Assembly (NCBI GenBank): GCA_052386675.1
Contig: JBQTJX010000039.1
Coordinates: forward strand, 1 to 64,000
Direction: 5' to 3'
From: RBG-16-66-20 sp052386675
GTDB lineage: Bacteria; Pseudomonadota; Gammaproteobacteria; Burkholderiales; SG8-39
DNA: 64,000 bases
The notes under the pieces are model-generated. The model had not been told where the DNA came from, ran no database searches, and was given only the letters and a program-made list of their open reading frames with translations. Of the stretch, positions 33,357 to 41,357 are shown in pieces (position 1 is the first letter of the stretch; each line of letters begins with the position of its first letter). The position numbers were made by a program, and so were the translations under genes.

Positions 33357-34508
33357 CTAAATATAGCCCGGACCTTCGATGGCCGGATGCTTTTTGAGAA
33401 ACGCCTCGTCCACCTCCAGCCCGAGCCCGGGCTTGTCCAGCGGAATCACGTTGCCCTTGCCGTCCCAGTCGCAGGCCGGCGAGCACAACTCGTCGCGGAA
33501 CTTGTTGGATTTGGAGACATCGCCCTCGAAATAGCCGCCGTTGTCCAGCGCGGCCAGGAAATGGATCGAGATGGCGTGGTTGAGGCCGGTCATGGAGCTG
33601 TGCGGGTGGATCGGCAGCTTGTACGCCGAGGCCATGGCCGCGATGCGCAGCGCCTCGGTCATGCCGCCAGTCTTGGACAGGTCCGGCTGCAGGATGGTGA
33701 TGACGCCGTCCTCGATGACGCGGTTGAATTCGAACCGGGTGTAGTGGTTCTCGCCCGCGGCCAGCGGCGTGCGGCCAAAGCCCCGCGCCAGCTGGTAGCT
33801 GCGATAGTCGTGCGCGGGGAAGGGCTCTTCCAGCCAGGACACGTTCAGCTCGTCCATGCCCGGCATCACCTGGCGCACATCCTCAACGCTGTAGCCGATG
33901 TTGGCGTCGGTGAGGATCACCAGCTCCTCGCCGAAGGCCTTGCGCACCGCGCTGATGCGCTCCAGGTCGCGCCTGGGCGAATCGCCGACGCGCAGCTTTA
34001 CCGCCTTGTAGCCCGCGTCCAGGCTTTTCTGCAACTCCGAAAGCAGTTCCGCTGGCGGCTGGTAGCCCAGCGACACGCCGCCGGCGTATGCCGGCACTGG
34101 CTTGCGCGAGCCGCCCAGCAATTTATACAGCGGCATGCCCGCCGCCTGGCCCCGGATGTCCCACAGCGCGCAATCGATGCCGCTCATGGCGAGGCAGGTG
34201 CCCGCGCCCATGCCGTGGCTGGCGAGCTGCTTGTCGTAGATTTTTTTCCACACGCCCACGGTGTCGGAGGCGTCCATGCCTTTCACCAGCAGGGTCAGCG
34301 TGGTCTCGATCAATTTCGCCACCGCGGTATGGGCGCGGCCGTGGTGCGACTCGCCCCAACCGACCAGGCCGCCGGCGGTGGTGACCTTGACCACCACCGC
34401 GTCGCGTTTGATGGCGGTGCCGATGCCCAGCGCGACGCGGTTCTCCGGTGGCACCGGGAACGAGGTCGGGTAGGCCTTGATATCAACGATTTTCAGGTCG
34501 GCGCTCAT
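33357..34508 (-). CDS. Mandelate racemase/muconate-lactonizing (enolase superfamily) enzyme
   Basis: A 383-residue TIM-barrel enzyme of the mandelate-racemase subgroup, which abstracts the alpha-proton of a carboxylate to racemise or dehydrate it. Visible active-site parts are KAVKLRVG (Lys171-x-Arg173, where most members have Lys-x-Lys), metal ligands Asp201 (LTDANIGY), Glu227 or Glu228 (WLEEPF) and Glu253 (AAGENHY), and the His of LPIHPHSSMTG (His301/His303) with Asp276. Retention of a His on the opposite face fits the MR subgroup, including acid-sugar dehydratases. The 5' end is overlapped by 26 bases with the upstream dehydrogenase gene. Substrate: a 2-hydroxy or acid-sugar type carboxylate is likely. 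Confidence 0.92.
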   Translation of the reverse strand: MSADLKIVDIKAYPTSFPVPPENRVALGIGTAIKRDAVVVKVTTAGGLVGWGESHHGRAHTAVAKLIETTLTLLVKGMDASDTVGVWKKIYDKQLASHGMGAGTCLAMSGIDCALWDIRGQAAGMPLYKLLGGSRKPVPAYAGGVSLGYQPPAELLSELQKSLDAGYKAVKLRVGDSPRRDLERISAVRKAFGEELVILTDANIGYSVEDVRQVMPGMDELNVSWLEEPFPAHDYRSYQLARGFGRTPLAAGENHYTRFEFNRVIEDGVITILQPDLSKTGGMTEALRIAAMASAYKLPIHPHSSMTGLNHAISIHFLAALDNGGYFEGDVSKSNKFRDELCSPACDWDGKGNVIPLDKPGLGLEVDEAFLKKHPAIEGPGYI

Positions 34509-35472
34509 GGAACCTCTGCGTGAACTGCGTCCAGACTTCGGGATTGACGAAATGGGTCGGCCGTTCGCCCGCGAGCATGCGCAGCGTATCCTCGGCGGCC
34601 TGGCGGCCCATGCGGGCGCGGGATTCCTTCGTCATGCCCGCCAGGTGCGGCGTGAGCACCACGTTCTCCAGCGCGAAGTACGGATGGCCCGGCTCGAGGC
34701 GATATTGCTCGTAGACATCGAGCATGGCGCCGGCAATGCGCTTTTCCCGCAGCGCCGCCACCAGCGCCGCCTCTTCCACCACCGGCCCGCGGCCGACGTT
34801 GATCAGCCAGGCCCCGGGCTTCATGCGCGCGAGGCGGGCGGCATTGAACAGGTGGTGCGTCTGCGGCGTGAGCGGGCAGCTGATGACGATGAAATCCGAT
34901 TCGGCCGCCAGCTGGTCCAGGTCGGCGGGCTGGGCTTCGGGCGGCAGCCGGTCCAGGCGGCGCTGGTTGCCCAGCACCTTCATGCCGAAACCGTTGCGCA
35001 GCATTCTCGCCAGCCGCCCGCCGATGCCGCCGACGCCGACCAGGCCGGCGGTCATGCCCGCAATCTCGTGGGCATGGACGCCCAGGCGCCGCGCCGGATC
35101 CCAGGGCCCGGTGCGCAACGCGGTGGTGATGGCGCTCACGTTGCGGGCAAGCATCAGCACAGCCATGGCACAGTATTCGGCCACCGATTGCGAGTTGCCG
35201 CCGGGCAGGTGCGCCACGGCGACGCCGTGCGCGGTGGCCGAGGGCACCGGGACCAGGTCGGTGCCGGTGCCGTGGATGGTGGCGGCGCGCAGGCGCGGCG
35301 CGGCCTCGAAGATGTCGTCCGGGACGCGGCTGCGGGTGATGAGCGCGTCGGCGTCGCGCGCCGCGCGGCGGATCTCGTCCAGCGAGGCTTCGTCGAGCAG
35401 CGTGACTTCCGCGTGCTCGCGCAGGTGGGCTTCGCCCGATGGATCGATCGGGTCGACGATCAGGATGCGCAT
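34483..35472 (-). CDS. D-2-hydroxyacid dehydrogenase (NAD-dependent)
   Basis: A 329-residue enzyme of the SerA/phosphoglycerate dehydrogenase-like family that interconverts D-2-hydroxyacids and 2-keto acids. The Rossmann loop is GLVGVGGIGGRLARML. The catalytic Arg lies in LINVGRGPVVEE, the Glu/His pair follows, and His is in VVLTPHLAGMT. The C-terminal tail (HFVNPEVWTQF) is typical. Its gene overlaps the MR-family gene by 26 bases. This makes a functional pair likely: racemase/dehydratase plus dehydrogenase acting on the same hydroxyacid. Confidence 0.92.
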   Translation of the reverse strand: MRILIVDPIDPSGEAHLREHAEVTLLDEASLDEIRRAARDADALITRSRVPDDIFEAAPRLRAATIHGTGTDLVPVPSATAHGVAVAHLPGGNSQSVAEYCAMAVLMLARNVSAITTALRTGPWDPARRLGVHAHEIAGMTAGLVGVGGIGGRLARMLRNGFGMKVLGNQRRLDRLPPEAQPADLDQLAAESDFIVISCPLTPQTHHLFNAARLARMKPGAWLINVGRGPVVEEAALVAALREKRIAGAMLDVYEQYRLEPGHPYFALENVVLTPHLAGMTKESRARMGRQAAEDTLRMLAGERPTHFVNPEVWTQFTQRFHERRPENR

Positions 35473-35474
35473 GC

Positions 35475-36698
35475 CTAGACGATCCCGCCGGCCTTCAGCT
35501 GGTCGAACTCCGCCTGCGATTTTCCGAGGAGATCCTTGAGGACTTCCTCGTTGTGCTGCCCCAGCGTCGGCGGCGCGAGGCGGTATTCGACCGGGGTCTT
35601 CGACAGACGCAGCGGACTCGCCACCACCGGCGCCATGCCACCCAGCGAATGCGGGATGTCCACCCGCAGCTGGCGGTGCTTCACCTGCGGGTCCTCGAAC
35701 ACTTCCTTCATGTTGTTGATCGGGCCGCAGGGCACCGTGGCCGCCTCCAGCAGCTCGATCCATTCCGCCTTGGTCCGCATGCGCATCACTTCGGCGATGA
35801 GCGGAATCAGTTCGGCGCGATGCACGATGCGCTGCGACATGGTCCTGAAGCGCGCCTCCTGCGCCAGCTCCGCGCAACCGGCGACCTGGCAGAAGCGCTC
35901 GAACTGGCCGTCGTTGCCGATGGCCAGGATGATGTGGCCGTCGGCGGTGGGGAAGACTTCGTAGGGGACCACCTGGGGATGCGCGTTGCCCCATCGCACC
36001 GGGACGCGGCCCGAGGCGAAATACGACACGATCTGGTTGGCATTGAAGGCGACGATGGTGTCCAGCAGCGCGCTGTCGATGTACTGGCCTTCGCCGGTGC
36101 GCTCGCGGTGCGTGATGGCGGCGAGGATGGCGACGCTGGCGTACATGCCGGTGAGCACGTCGGTGATGGCGATGCCCACTTTCTGCGGTCCGGCGCCGGG
36201 CTGGCCATCGCGTTCGCCGGTGATGGACATCAGTCCGCCCATGCCCTGGAAAATGAAGTCGTAGCCCGGGCGCGGGGCGTAGGGCCCGTCCTGTCCGAAG
36301 CCCGTCACCGAGCAGTAGATGAGGGACGGGTTCACTTTCTTCAGGCTGTCGTAGTCCAGGCCGTATTTCTTCAGGGCGCCGACCTTGTAATTCTCCACCA
36401 GCACCTGGCACTTGGTGGCCAGCTCGCGCACGATGCCCTGGCCTTCGGGCTTGGCAATGTCCAGCGTCACAGACTTCTTGTTGCGGTTCACTGACAGGAA
36501 GTAGGCGGCTTCGCTGGTGTCCTTGCCGTCCTGGTCCTTCATGAACGGCGGCCCCCAGCCGCGGGTGTCGTCGCCGGCGCCAGGGCGCTCGACCTTGATC
36601 ACTTCGGCGCCCAGGTCGCCCAGGTTCTGCGCCGCCCAGGGGCCGGCGAGGACGCGCGAGAGGTCGAGGACGCGGATGTGCGAGAGCGGGCCGGGCAT
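35475..36698 (-). CDS. Class III CoA-transferase (CaiB/BaiF family)
   Basis: A 407-residue CoA-transferase that moves CoA between carboxylic acids through an aspartyl-CoA anhydride. The N-terminal VLDLSRVLAGPWAAQNLGDLGAEVIKVE is canonical, the catalytic Asp is Asp180 (GIAITDVLTGMYAS), and the CoA-binding segment GYDFIFQGMGGLMSITG is present. The family covers succinyl-CoA:mesaconate, itaconate, citramalate and carnitine transferases. Here it would activate the imported acid for the acyl-CoA dehydrogenases. It is 2 bases from the dehydrogenase gene downstream and 22 bases from the acyl-CoA dehydrogenase gene upstream. Confidence 0.95.
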   Translation of the reverse strand: MPGPLSHIRVLDLSRVLAGPWAAQNLGDLGAEVIKVERPGAGDDTRGWGPPFMKDQDGKDTSEAAYFLSVNRNKKSVTLDIAKPEGQGIVRELATKCQVLVENYKVGALKKYGLDYDSLKKVNPSLIYCSVTGFGQDGPYAPRPGYDFIFQGMGGLMSITGERDGQPGAGPQKVGIAITDVLTGMYASVAILAAITHRERTGEGQYIDSALLDTIVAFNANQIVSYFASGRVPVRWGNAHPQVVPYEVFPTADGHIILAIGNDGQFERFCQVAGCAELAQEARFRTMSQRIVHRAELIPLIAEVMRMRTKAEWIELLEAATVPCGPINNMKEVFEDPQVKHRQLRVDIPHSLGGMAPVVASPLRLSKTPVEYRLAPPTLGQHNEEVLKDLLGKSQAEFDQLKAGGIV

Positions 36699-36720
36699 GG
36701 GGATCCTTGGATGCTTGGCG

Positions 36721-38451
36721 TTAGACGACCTGGAGCAGCTTGTCCAGGACCTGGGGCGCCACCGGCATTTCGGGCAACAGCGCGGAGGACATGGTGGGGC
36801 CGATGCCGACGGTGTCGCGCCGCAGCGGATCGCGCGGGGCGAGCCGGTGCACATAGGTGAGCAGGGCAAGGAGGTGCCGGCGCGCGTCCGCGTTCCCGGC
36901 GCCCTTGTCGGACAGGCGGGTGCCCTCGTCGGCCATGAGCGCGGCGGCAATGGCGTAGTACAGGCCGGTGGCGGCCTGGCGCGCATGCGCCTCCTGGCCG
37001 GAAGTCGCGGTCTCGAGCGCGAATTCCGCGGCCTTGTCCAGCGACGCGGCAAGGCGCGCGGCCAGCAGGCGCGGCGCGCGCTCCAGCTTCTCGTTCAGCT
37101 CCGGCAGCAGGGCTTCCAGCGACGCCTCCTTGCGGATGGCGCGCAGCACATCCAGCGCGACGATGTTGGAGGTGCCTTCCCAGATGGAGCCCAGGTGCGC
37201 GTCGCGCACGAGCCTCGGGTCCGACCATTCCTCGGTGTAGCCCACGCCGCCGCGCACTTCCATGGCATCCCCCGTGACCTTGCGTGCGTCGCGGCAGGCG
37301 CGGAACTTGATAAGGGGCGTGAGCAGGCGCACGCGCCGGCGCGCGGCTTCGTCGCCGGCGTCGGCCTTCGCCAGTTCCAGCGCGGTGTAAAGCACCATGC
37401 TGCGCGCGGCCTCGGTGGGCAGCATCAGCTTCACCAGTTGCCGGCGCATCAGGGGCAACTCGATCAACGGCTTGCCGAAGGCCCTGCGGTTGCGCGCCAC
37501 GAACAGGGCTTCGGTCAGCGCGCGGCGCATCATCCCGGCGGCGCGCATGCCGTTGGAGAGGCGCGACATGTTGATCATGTCGGCCATCTGCACGAAGCCG
37601 CGCCCGGGGTCGCCCACCAGGTAGGCCGTGGCGCCTTCAAGTTTCGTTTCGCCGCTGGGCATGTCGCGCGTGCCGAGCTTCTCCTTCAGGCGCACGATCG
37701 TGTACTTGTTGGGCGAGCCGTCGGGCAGGAAGCGGGGCATGAGGAACAGGGAAAGTCCCCTGGTCCCCGGGATGGAAGACCCGTCGCCGCCCTCCGGGCG
37801 TGCGAGCACGAGGGCGAGACCGGCATCCGCATTGGAGCAGAACCACTTGTCGCCATGCAGCGTCCAGGCGTCGCCGGACTTGCGGGCCACCGTTAGCGTG
37901 CCGCCGACGTCCGAGCCGGCTTTCTGCTCGGTCATGAACATGGCGCCCTGCGTGAGCGCGTCCATGTCCTGGGAGGTGAGGCCGGGCAGGTAGCGCGCCA
38001 CCAGCGCGGGGTCCGCGAACTTGCGGATGGTGCGGGTGAGCGCGTCGGTCATGGACAACGGGCAGCAGACGCCGAACTCGGCCTGCACGTAGACGTAGGT
38101 CAGGGCGTACTTGGCGATCGGCGGCAGGGGCTCGGGCCAGCCCAGCACGCCGGCGCGGTGCGACATCGCGGCAAGTCCGTATTCGCCGAAGGCGACCTCC
38201 TCCAGCCGGCGGTAGGACGCATGTTTCTCGATGCGCTGGCCGTGGAGCTGCGGCGGGTTCTTGTCGGCGGCGAGCGCGAGCTCGTCCAGTTCCGCGCCCG
38301 CCATCGCGCCCAGGCGCGCGAAGTGCGGCATCAGGTGCGCGGCCAGCTTCGGCTCCAGGTGCAGCTCCAGCAGGCGGCGGAAGCCGGGATCGGCCTCGAA
38401 CAGGTTCAGGCCGCGGGAATCGGGAACGCCCTCGGGAGCGCGCGCGCTCAT
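36721..38451 (-). CDS. AidB-like acyl-CoA dehydrogenase
   Basis: A 576-residue acyl-CoA dehydrogenase of the AidB class, longer than classic members because of N- and C-terminal extensions. Motifs are AMFMTEQKAGSDVGGT, DKWFCSNADAGLALVLARP, and GGVGYTEEWSDPRLVRDAHLGSIWEGTSNIVALD, which includes the catalytic Glu in WEGTSN. E. coli AidB binds DNA and protects against alkylation, but most relatives in operons like this one are true acyl-CoA oxidising enzymes. The C-terminal region (after about 440) is Ala/Arg-rich. The start overlaps the LeuD-like stop by 4 bases. Confidence 0.92.
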   Translation of the reverse strand: MSARAPEGVPDSRGLNLFEADPGFRRLLELHLEPKLAAHLMPHFARLGAMAGAELDELALAADKNPPQLHGQRIEKHASYRRLEEVAFGEYGLAAMSHRAGVLGWPEPLPPIAKYALTYVYVQAEFGVCCPLSMTDALTRTIRKFADPALVARYLPGLTSQDMDALTQGAMFMTEQKAGSDVGGTLTVARKSGDAWTLHGDKWFCSNADAGLALVLARPEGGDGSSIPGTRGLSLFLMPRFLPDGSPNKYTIVRLKEKLGTRDMPSGETKLEGATAYLVGDPGRGFVQMADMINMSRLSNGMRAAGMMRRALTEALFVARNRRAFGKPLIELPLMRRQLVKLMLPTEAARSMVLYTALELAKADAGDEAARRRVRLLTPLIKFRACRDARKVTGDAMEVRGGVGYTEEWSDPRLVRDAHLGSIWEGTSNIVALDVLRAIRKEASLEALLPELNEKLERAPRLLAARLAASLDKAAEFALETATSGQEAHARQAATGLYYAIAAALMADEGTRLSDKGAGNADARRHLLALLTYVHRLAPRDPLRRDTVGIGPTMSSALLPEMPVAPQVLDKLLQVV

Positions 38452-39044
38452 GGTTTCGCCAGCCAGGGCGTTTCGCCGCGCTGCCGGGCCTCATGGGCGG
38501 CGATCGCGGCCTCGTGTTGCAGCGTCAGGTCGATTTCGTCCCAGCCGTTGAGGAGGCATTCCTTGCGGAACGGGTCGATGTCGAACGCCTCCACGCTGCC
38601 GTCGGGGAACGCCACCATTTGCGCGGCGAGGTCGATGGTAACCTGCGCCCCGGGCTTTGCCGAGAGCTGGGCGCGCAACTGTGCGACTTTTTCAGCGGCG
38701 AGGATGACCGGCAGGGTTCCGTTCTTGAAGGAGTTCTCGAAGAAGATGTCGCCGAAGGAGGGCGCGATCCAGGCGCGGAATCCGGCGCCCGACAGCGCCC
38801 ACACCGCGCCTTCGCGCGAGGAGCCGCAGCCGAAGTTCTCTGCCGCGACCAGGATCTTCGCGTCCTTGTAGGAAGGATGGTCAAGGACAAACCCACCGCG
38901 TTCCCGGAGGTCGTGGAACAGCCAGTTGTGGTAGCCCGCCGAGCGGGGCTGGCGCAGGAACCGTGCCGGGATGATGCGGTCGGTGTCCACGTTGGCGGTG
39001 TCCAGCGGCGCGGCGACTGCGGTTAGCGTATTGAACGGTTCCAT
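38448..39044 (-). CDS. LeuD-like small subunit of an aconitase-family hydratase
   Basis: A 198-residue swivel-domain subunit of the isopropylmalate-isomerase type. The N-terminus ANVDTDRIIPARFLRQPRSAGY and the active-site segment ENFGCGSSREGAVWAL are recognisable. Authentic LeuD has SSREHAPWAL; the His-Ala-Pro to Gly-Ala-Val change lies beside the catalytic Ser/Arg. The loop that reads the substrate side chain (FLRQPRSAGY) also differs. There is no leuB or leuA nearby, and the partner gene ends 2 bases upstream. The pair probably hydrates a substituted fumarate or maleate rather than making leucine. Confidence 0.9.
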   Translation of the reverse strand: MEPFNTLTAVAAPLDTANVDTDRIIPARFLRQPRSAGYHNWLFHDLRERGGFVLDHPSYKDAKILVAAENFGCGSSREGAVWALSGAGFRAWIAPSFGDIFFENSFKNGTLPVILAAEKVAQLRAQLSAKPGAQVTIDLAAQMVAFPDGSVEAFDIDPFRKECLLNGWDEIDLTLQHEAAIAAHEARQRGETPWLAKP

Positions 39045-39046
39045 GC

Positions 39047-40411
39047 TTAGTGGGCCAGCAGCTTGCGCACGTCGGTGATGCAGCCGGTGATCGCGGCGGC
39101 TGCCGCCATGGCCGGGCTCATGAGATGCGTCCGCGCGCCTTTGCCCTGGCGACCCTCGAAATTGCGATTGGAGGTGGACGCGCAGCGCTTGCCCGCGTCC
39201 ACGAGGTCGCCGTTCATGCCCACGCACATGGAGCATCCGGGCGCGAGCCATTCCAGGCCCGCCGCCCTGAAGACCTGGTCGAGGCCCTCTGCTTCAGCGG
39301 CCTGCTTGATAAGGCCCGAGCCGGGGACCACCATCGACGGAATGACCGCCTTGCGTCCCTTCACCACGGCGGCGGCGATGCGCAGGTCCTCCAGCCGGCT
39401 GTTGGTGCAGGACCCGATGAAGACGCGATCCATGGCGAGGCCCTCGAGCGGCTGGCCGGGCCGCAGGCCCATGTAGCGCAGCGCGTCGGGCTTGCCGTCG
39501 GGGACCGCGCCATCGACCGCCACGCCGTCCTCCGGACTCGTGCCCCAGGTGACCATGGGCGCGAGGGCATTCGCATCCAGTTCCACCTCGCGATCGAAGC
39601 GCGCGTCGGCGTCGCCGGGCAGCAGGCGCCAGCGCGCCACGGCCTTGTCCCAGTCGGCGCCCTGCGGCGCGAAAGGCCGCCCATGCAGGTACTGGAAGGT
39701 GGTGTCGTCCGGCGCGATCATGCCGCAGCGCGCGCCGGCCTCGATGGACATGTTGCAGATGGTCATGCGCGCTTCCATGGACAGCGCGCGGATCGCGGAG
39801 CCGGCGTACTCGAGCGCGTGGCCCGCGCCGCCGGCGGCGCTGACCTTCGCGATGATGGCGAGAATCACGTCCTTCGAATGCACGCCGGCGGCAAGCTTGC
39901 CGCGCACATTGATGCGCAGCGTCTTCGCGCGGCGCGCCCACAGCGTTTGCGTCGCGAGCACATGCGCCACTTCGGAAGCGCCGATGCCGAAGGCCATGGC
40001 GCCGAATGCGCCGTGGGTTGAGGTGTGCGAATCGCCGCAGACCAGCGTCACGCCGGGCTGGGTGAAGCCCTGCTCGGGGCCGACCACGTGCACGATGCCC
40101 TGGCGCACATCGTCCATGTCGAAGTGGCGGATCCCGGCCGCGCCGGTGTTCTCGAGCAGCATCTCCATCTTGCCGCGCACCATGGGGTCGGCGATGCGGG
40201 TGCCGCGATCGCGGGTCGGCACATAGTGGTCGGGCGTGGCGAGGCACAGGTCGGGCCGGCGGACCTTGCGCCCTGAATGGCGCAGCGCCTCGAAGGCGTG
40301 GAAGCTGCCGTCGTGGATCAGGTGGCGGTCCACATACAGCAGGCTGCGGCCGCCGGGGCCGGAGGCGACCTCGTGCGCGGCCCAGATTTTCTCGTACAGG
40401 GTATGACCCAA
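39047..40411 (-). CDS. LeuC-like large subunit of an aconitase-family hydratase
   Basis: A 454-residue [4Fe-4S] hydro-lyase subunit. Cluster cysteines are Cys335 (IGSCTNSR), Cys393 and Cys396 (PGCSMCVG). Also present are VCGDSHTSTHGAFGAMAFGIG and CASTSNRNFEGRQGKGARTHLMSP. It resembles bacterial LeuC but is shorter (LeuC is about 466-470), with a changed segment after DHYVPTRDRGTRIADP where LeuC has DHNVPT. It lies in a catabolic operon next to an isocitrate-lyase-fold lyase, so it most likely supplies a hydroxy-diacid to that lyase, as in dimethylmaleate hydratase plus dimethylmalate lyase of nicotinate fermentation. Confidence 0.92.
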   Translation of the reverse strand: MGHTLYEKIWAAHEVASGPGGRSLLYVDRHLIHDGSFHAFEALRHSGRKVRRPDLCLATPDHYVPTRDRGTRIADPMVRGKMEMLLENTGAAGIRHFDMDDVRQGIVHVVGPEQGFTQPGVTLVCGDSHTSTHGAFGAMAFGIGASEVAHVLATQTLWARRAKTLRINVRGKLAAGVHSKDVILAIIAKVSAAGGAGHALEYAGSAIRALSMEARMTICNMSIEAGARCGMIAPDDTTFQYLHGRPFAPQGADWDKAVARWRLLPGDADARFDREVELDANALAPMVTWGTSPEDGVAVDGAVPDGKPDALRYMGLRPGQPLEGLAMDRVFIGSCTNSRLEDLRIAAAVVKGRKAVIPSMVVPGSGLIKQAAEAEGLDQVFRAAGLEWLAPGCSMCVGMNGDLVDAGKRCASTSNRNFEGRQGKGARTHLMSPAMAAAAAITGCITDVRKLLAH

Positions 40412-40418
40412 GGCGCGC

Positions 40419-41357
40419 CTACTTCTTCACGGGCATGTGCCCGACCGAGTCGGCGTACTTCTTCATCGCTTCCTCGCCCAGGTATTCCTGCTCCAGGGCG
40501 CGGATGCGGTCGAAGCCGGCGAAGGTATGCAGGTCGCCAAGCGGGTGCTTGCTGAACTCCGCGATGAAGCGCGCCTCGGCCATCGGGCCTTCGTCGCGCA
40601 GTTTCACCGCCAGGTCGTGCATCGCGGCCAGCGAGACGCGCATCAGGGCGCCGGCGGATATGGTGACGGCGATCTTCAGCGCCTTCATTTCGTCAAGCGA
40701 GAATCGCGGCGAGACGCCGGTCATGTTGTAGAACACCGGACCCTTGACTTCGGTGCAGACGCGCTTGACCTCGACCACGGATGTCGGGCCTTCGACGAAG
40801 GCGAGATCGGCACCGGCCGCGAGCAGCGCGTTGGCGCGGCGGATGGCCTCGTCCAGCGAACCGCCCGATGCGCCGCGCGCGTCGGTGCGCGCGATGAGCA
40901 CGAAGTCCGGATCCAGCTCTCTGCGGGTGTCGTCGGCCGCGCGCATCTTGCCAACGGCTTCCTCGAGGGGCACCACCAGCCGCCCGGCGACATGGCCGCA
41001 GCGCTTCGGGCTCACCTGGTCCTCGAGGTGGATGCCGGCGATGCCGGCGCCGATGAACTCCTTCACGGTGCGAATGACGTTCAGCGCATTGCCGTAGCCG
41101 TTGTCGGCGTCCGCGATCACCGGCACGTTCACCGCCTGGGCGATGTAGCGCGCGTTGGTGATCACCTCGCTCATGGTCACCAGCCCGGCGTCCGGCAGGC
41201 CGGTCAGCGACAGCGAGGTGCCGTAGCCGCTCATGTAGATGGCGGGGAAGCCCGCGTTCTCGATGACCCGCGCGCTCATGGCGTTGTAACAGCCGGGAAC
41301 GAACAGCGTCGGGCCGGCCTTGATCAGTTCCCGCAGGCGGGTGCTCTGTCGTTTCAT
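40419..41357 (-). CDS. Isocitrate lyase/PEP mutase-family C-C lyase
   Basis: A 312-residue TIM-barrel lyase of the PrpB/dimethylmalate-lyase/oxaloacetase group. Mg-binding residues lie in IADADNGYGN (residues 81-90) and GIHLEDQVSPKRCGH, with Cys120 in the catalytic Lys-Arg-Cys-Gly-His loop. This is the loop of 2-methylisocitrate lyase and 2,3-dimethylmalate lyase, not of PEP mutase. Expected reaction: retro-aldol cleavage of a 2-hydroxy-diacid to pyruvate or succinate plus a second acid. The gene is 7 bases after the LeuC-like start region and overlaps a Bug receptor by ATGA. The substrate is inferred, not proven. Confidence 0.93.
   Translation of the reverse strand: MKRQSTRLRELIKAGPTLFVPGCYNAMSARVIENAGFPAIYMSGYGTSLSLTGLPDAGLVTMSEVITNARYIAQAVNVPVIADADNGYGNALNVIRTVKEFIGAGIAGIHLEDQVSPKRCGHVAGRLVVPLEEAVGKMRAADDTRRELDPDFVLIARTDARGASGGSLDEAIRRANALLAAGADLAFVEGPTSVVEVKRVCTEVKGPVFYNMTGVSPRFSLDEMKALKIAVTISAGALMRVSLAAMHDLAVKLRDEGPMAEARFIAEFSKHPLGDLHTFAGFDRIRALEQEYLGEEAMKKYADSVGHMPVKK

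Noticed and set aside
36721..38451. A DNA-alkylation repair role (AidB) for the 576-residue dehydrogenase
   Set aside because: The complete acyl-CoA dehydrogenase active site (WEGTSN) and the operon context favour a metabolic role.
38448..40411. Leucine biosynthesis operon (leuCD)
   Set aside because: There is no leuA or leuB; the neighbours are catabolic CoA and receptor genes, and key residues beside the active site differ from LeuD.
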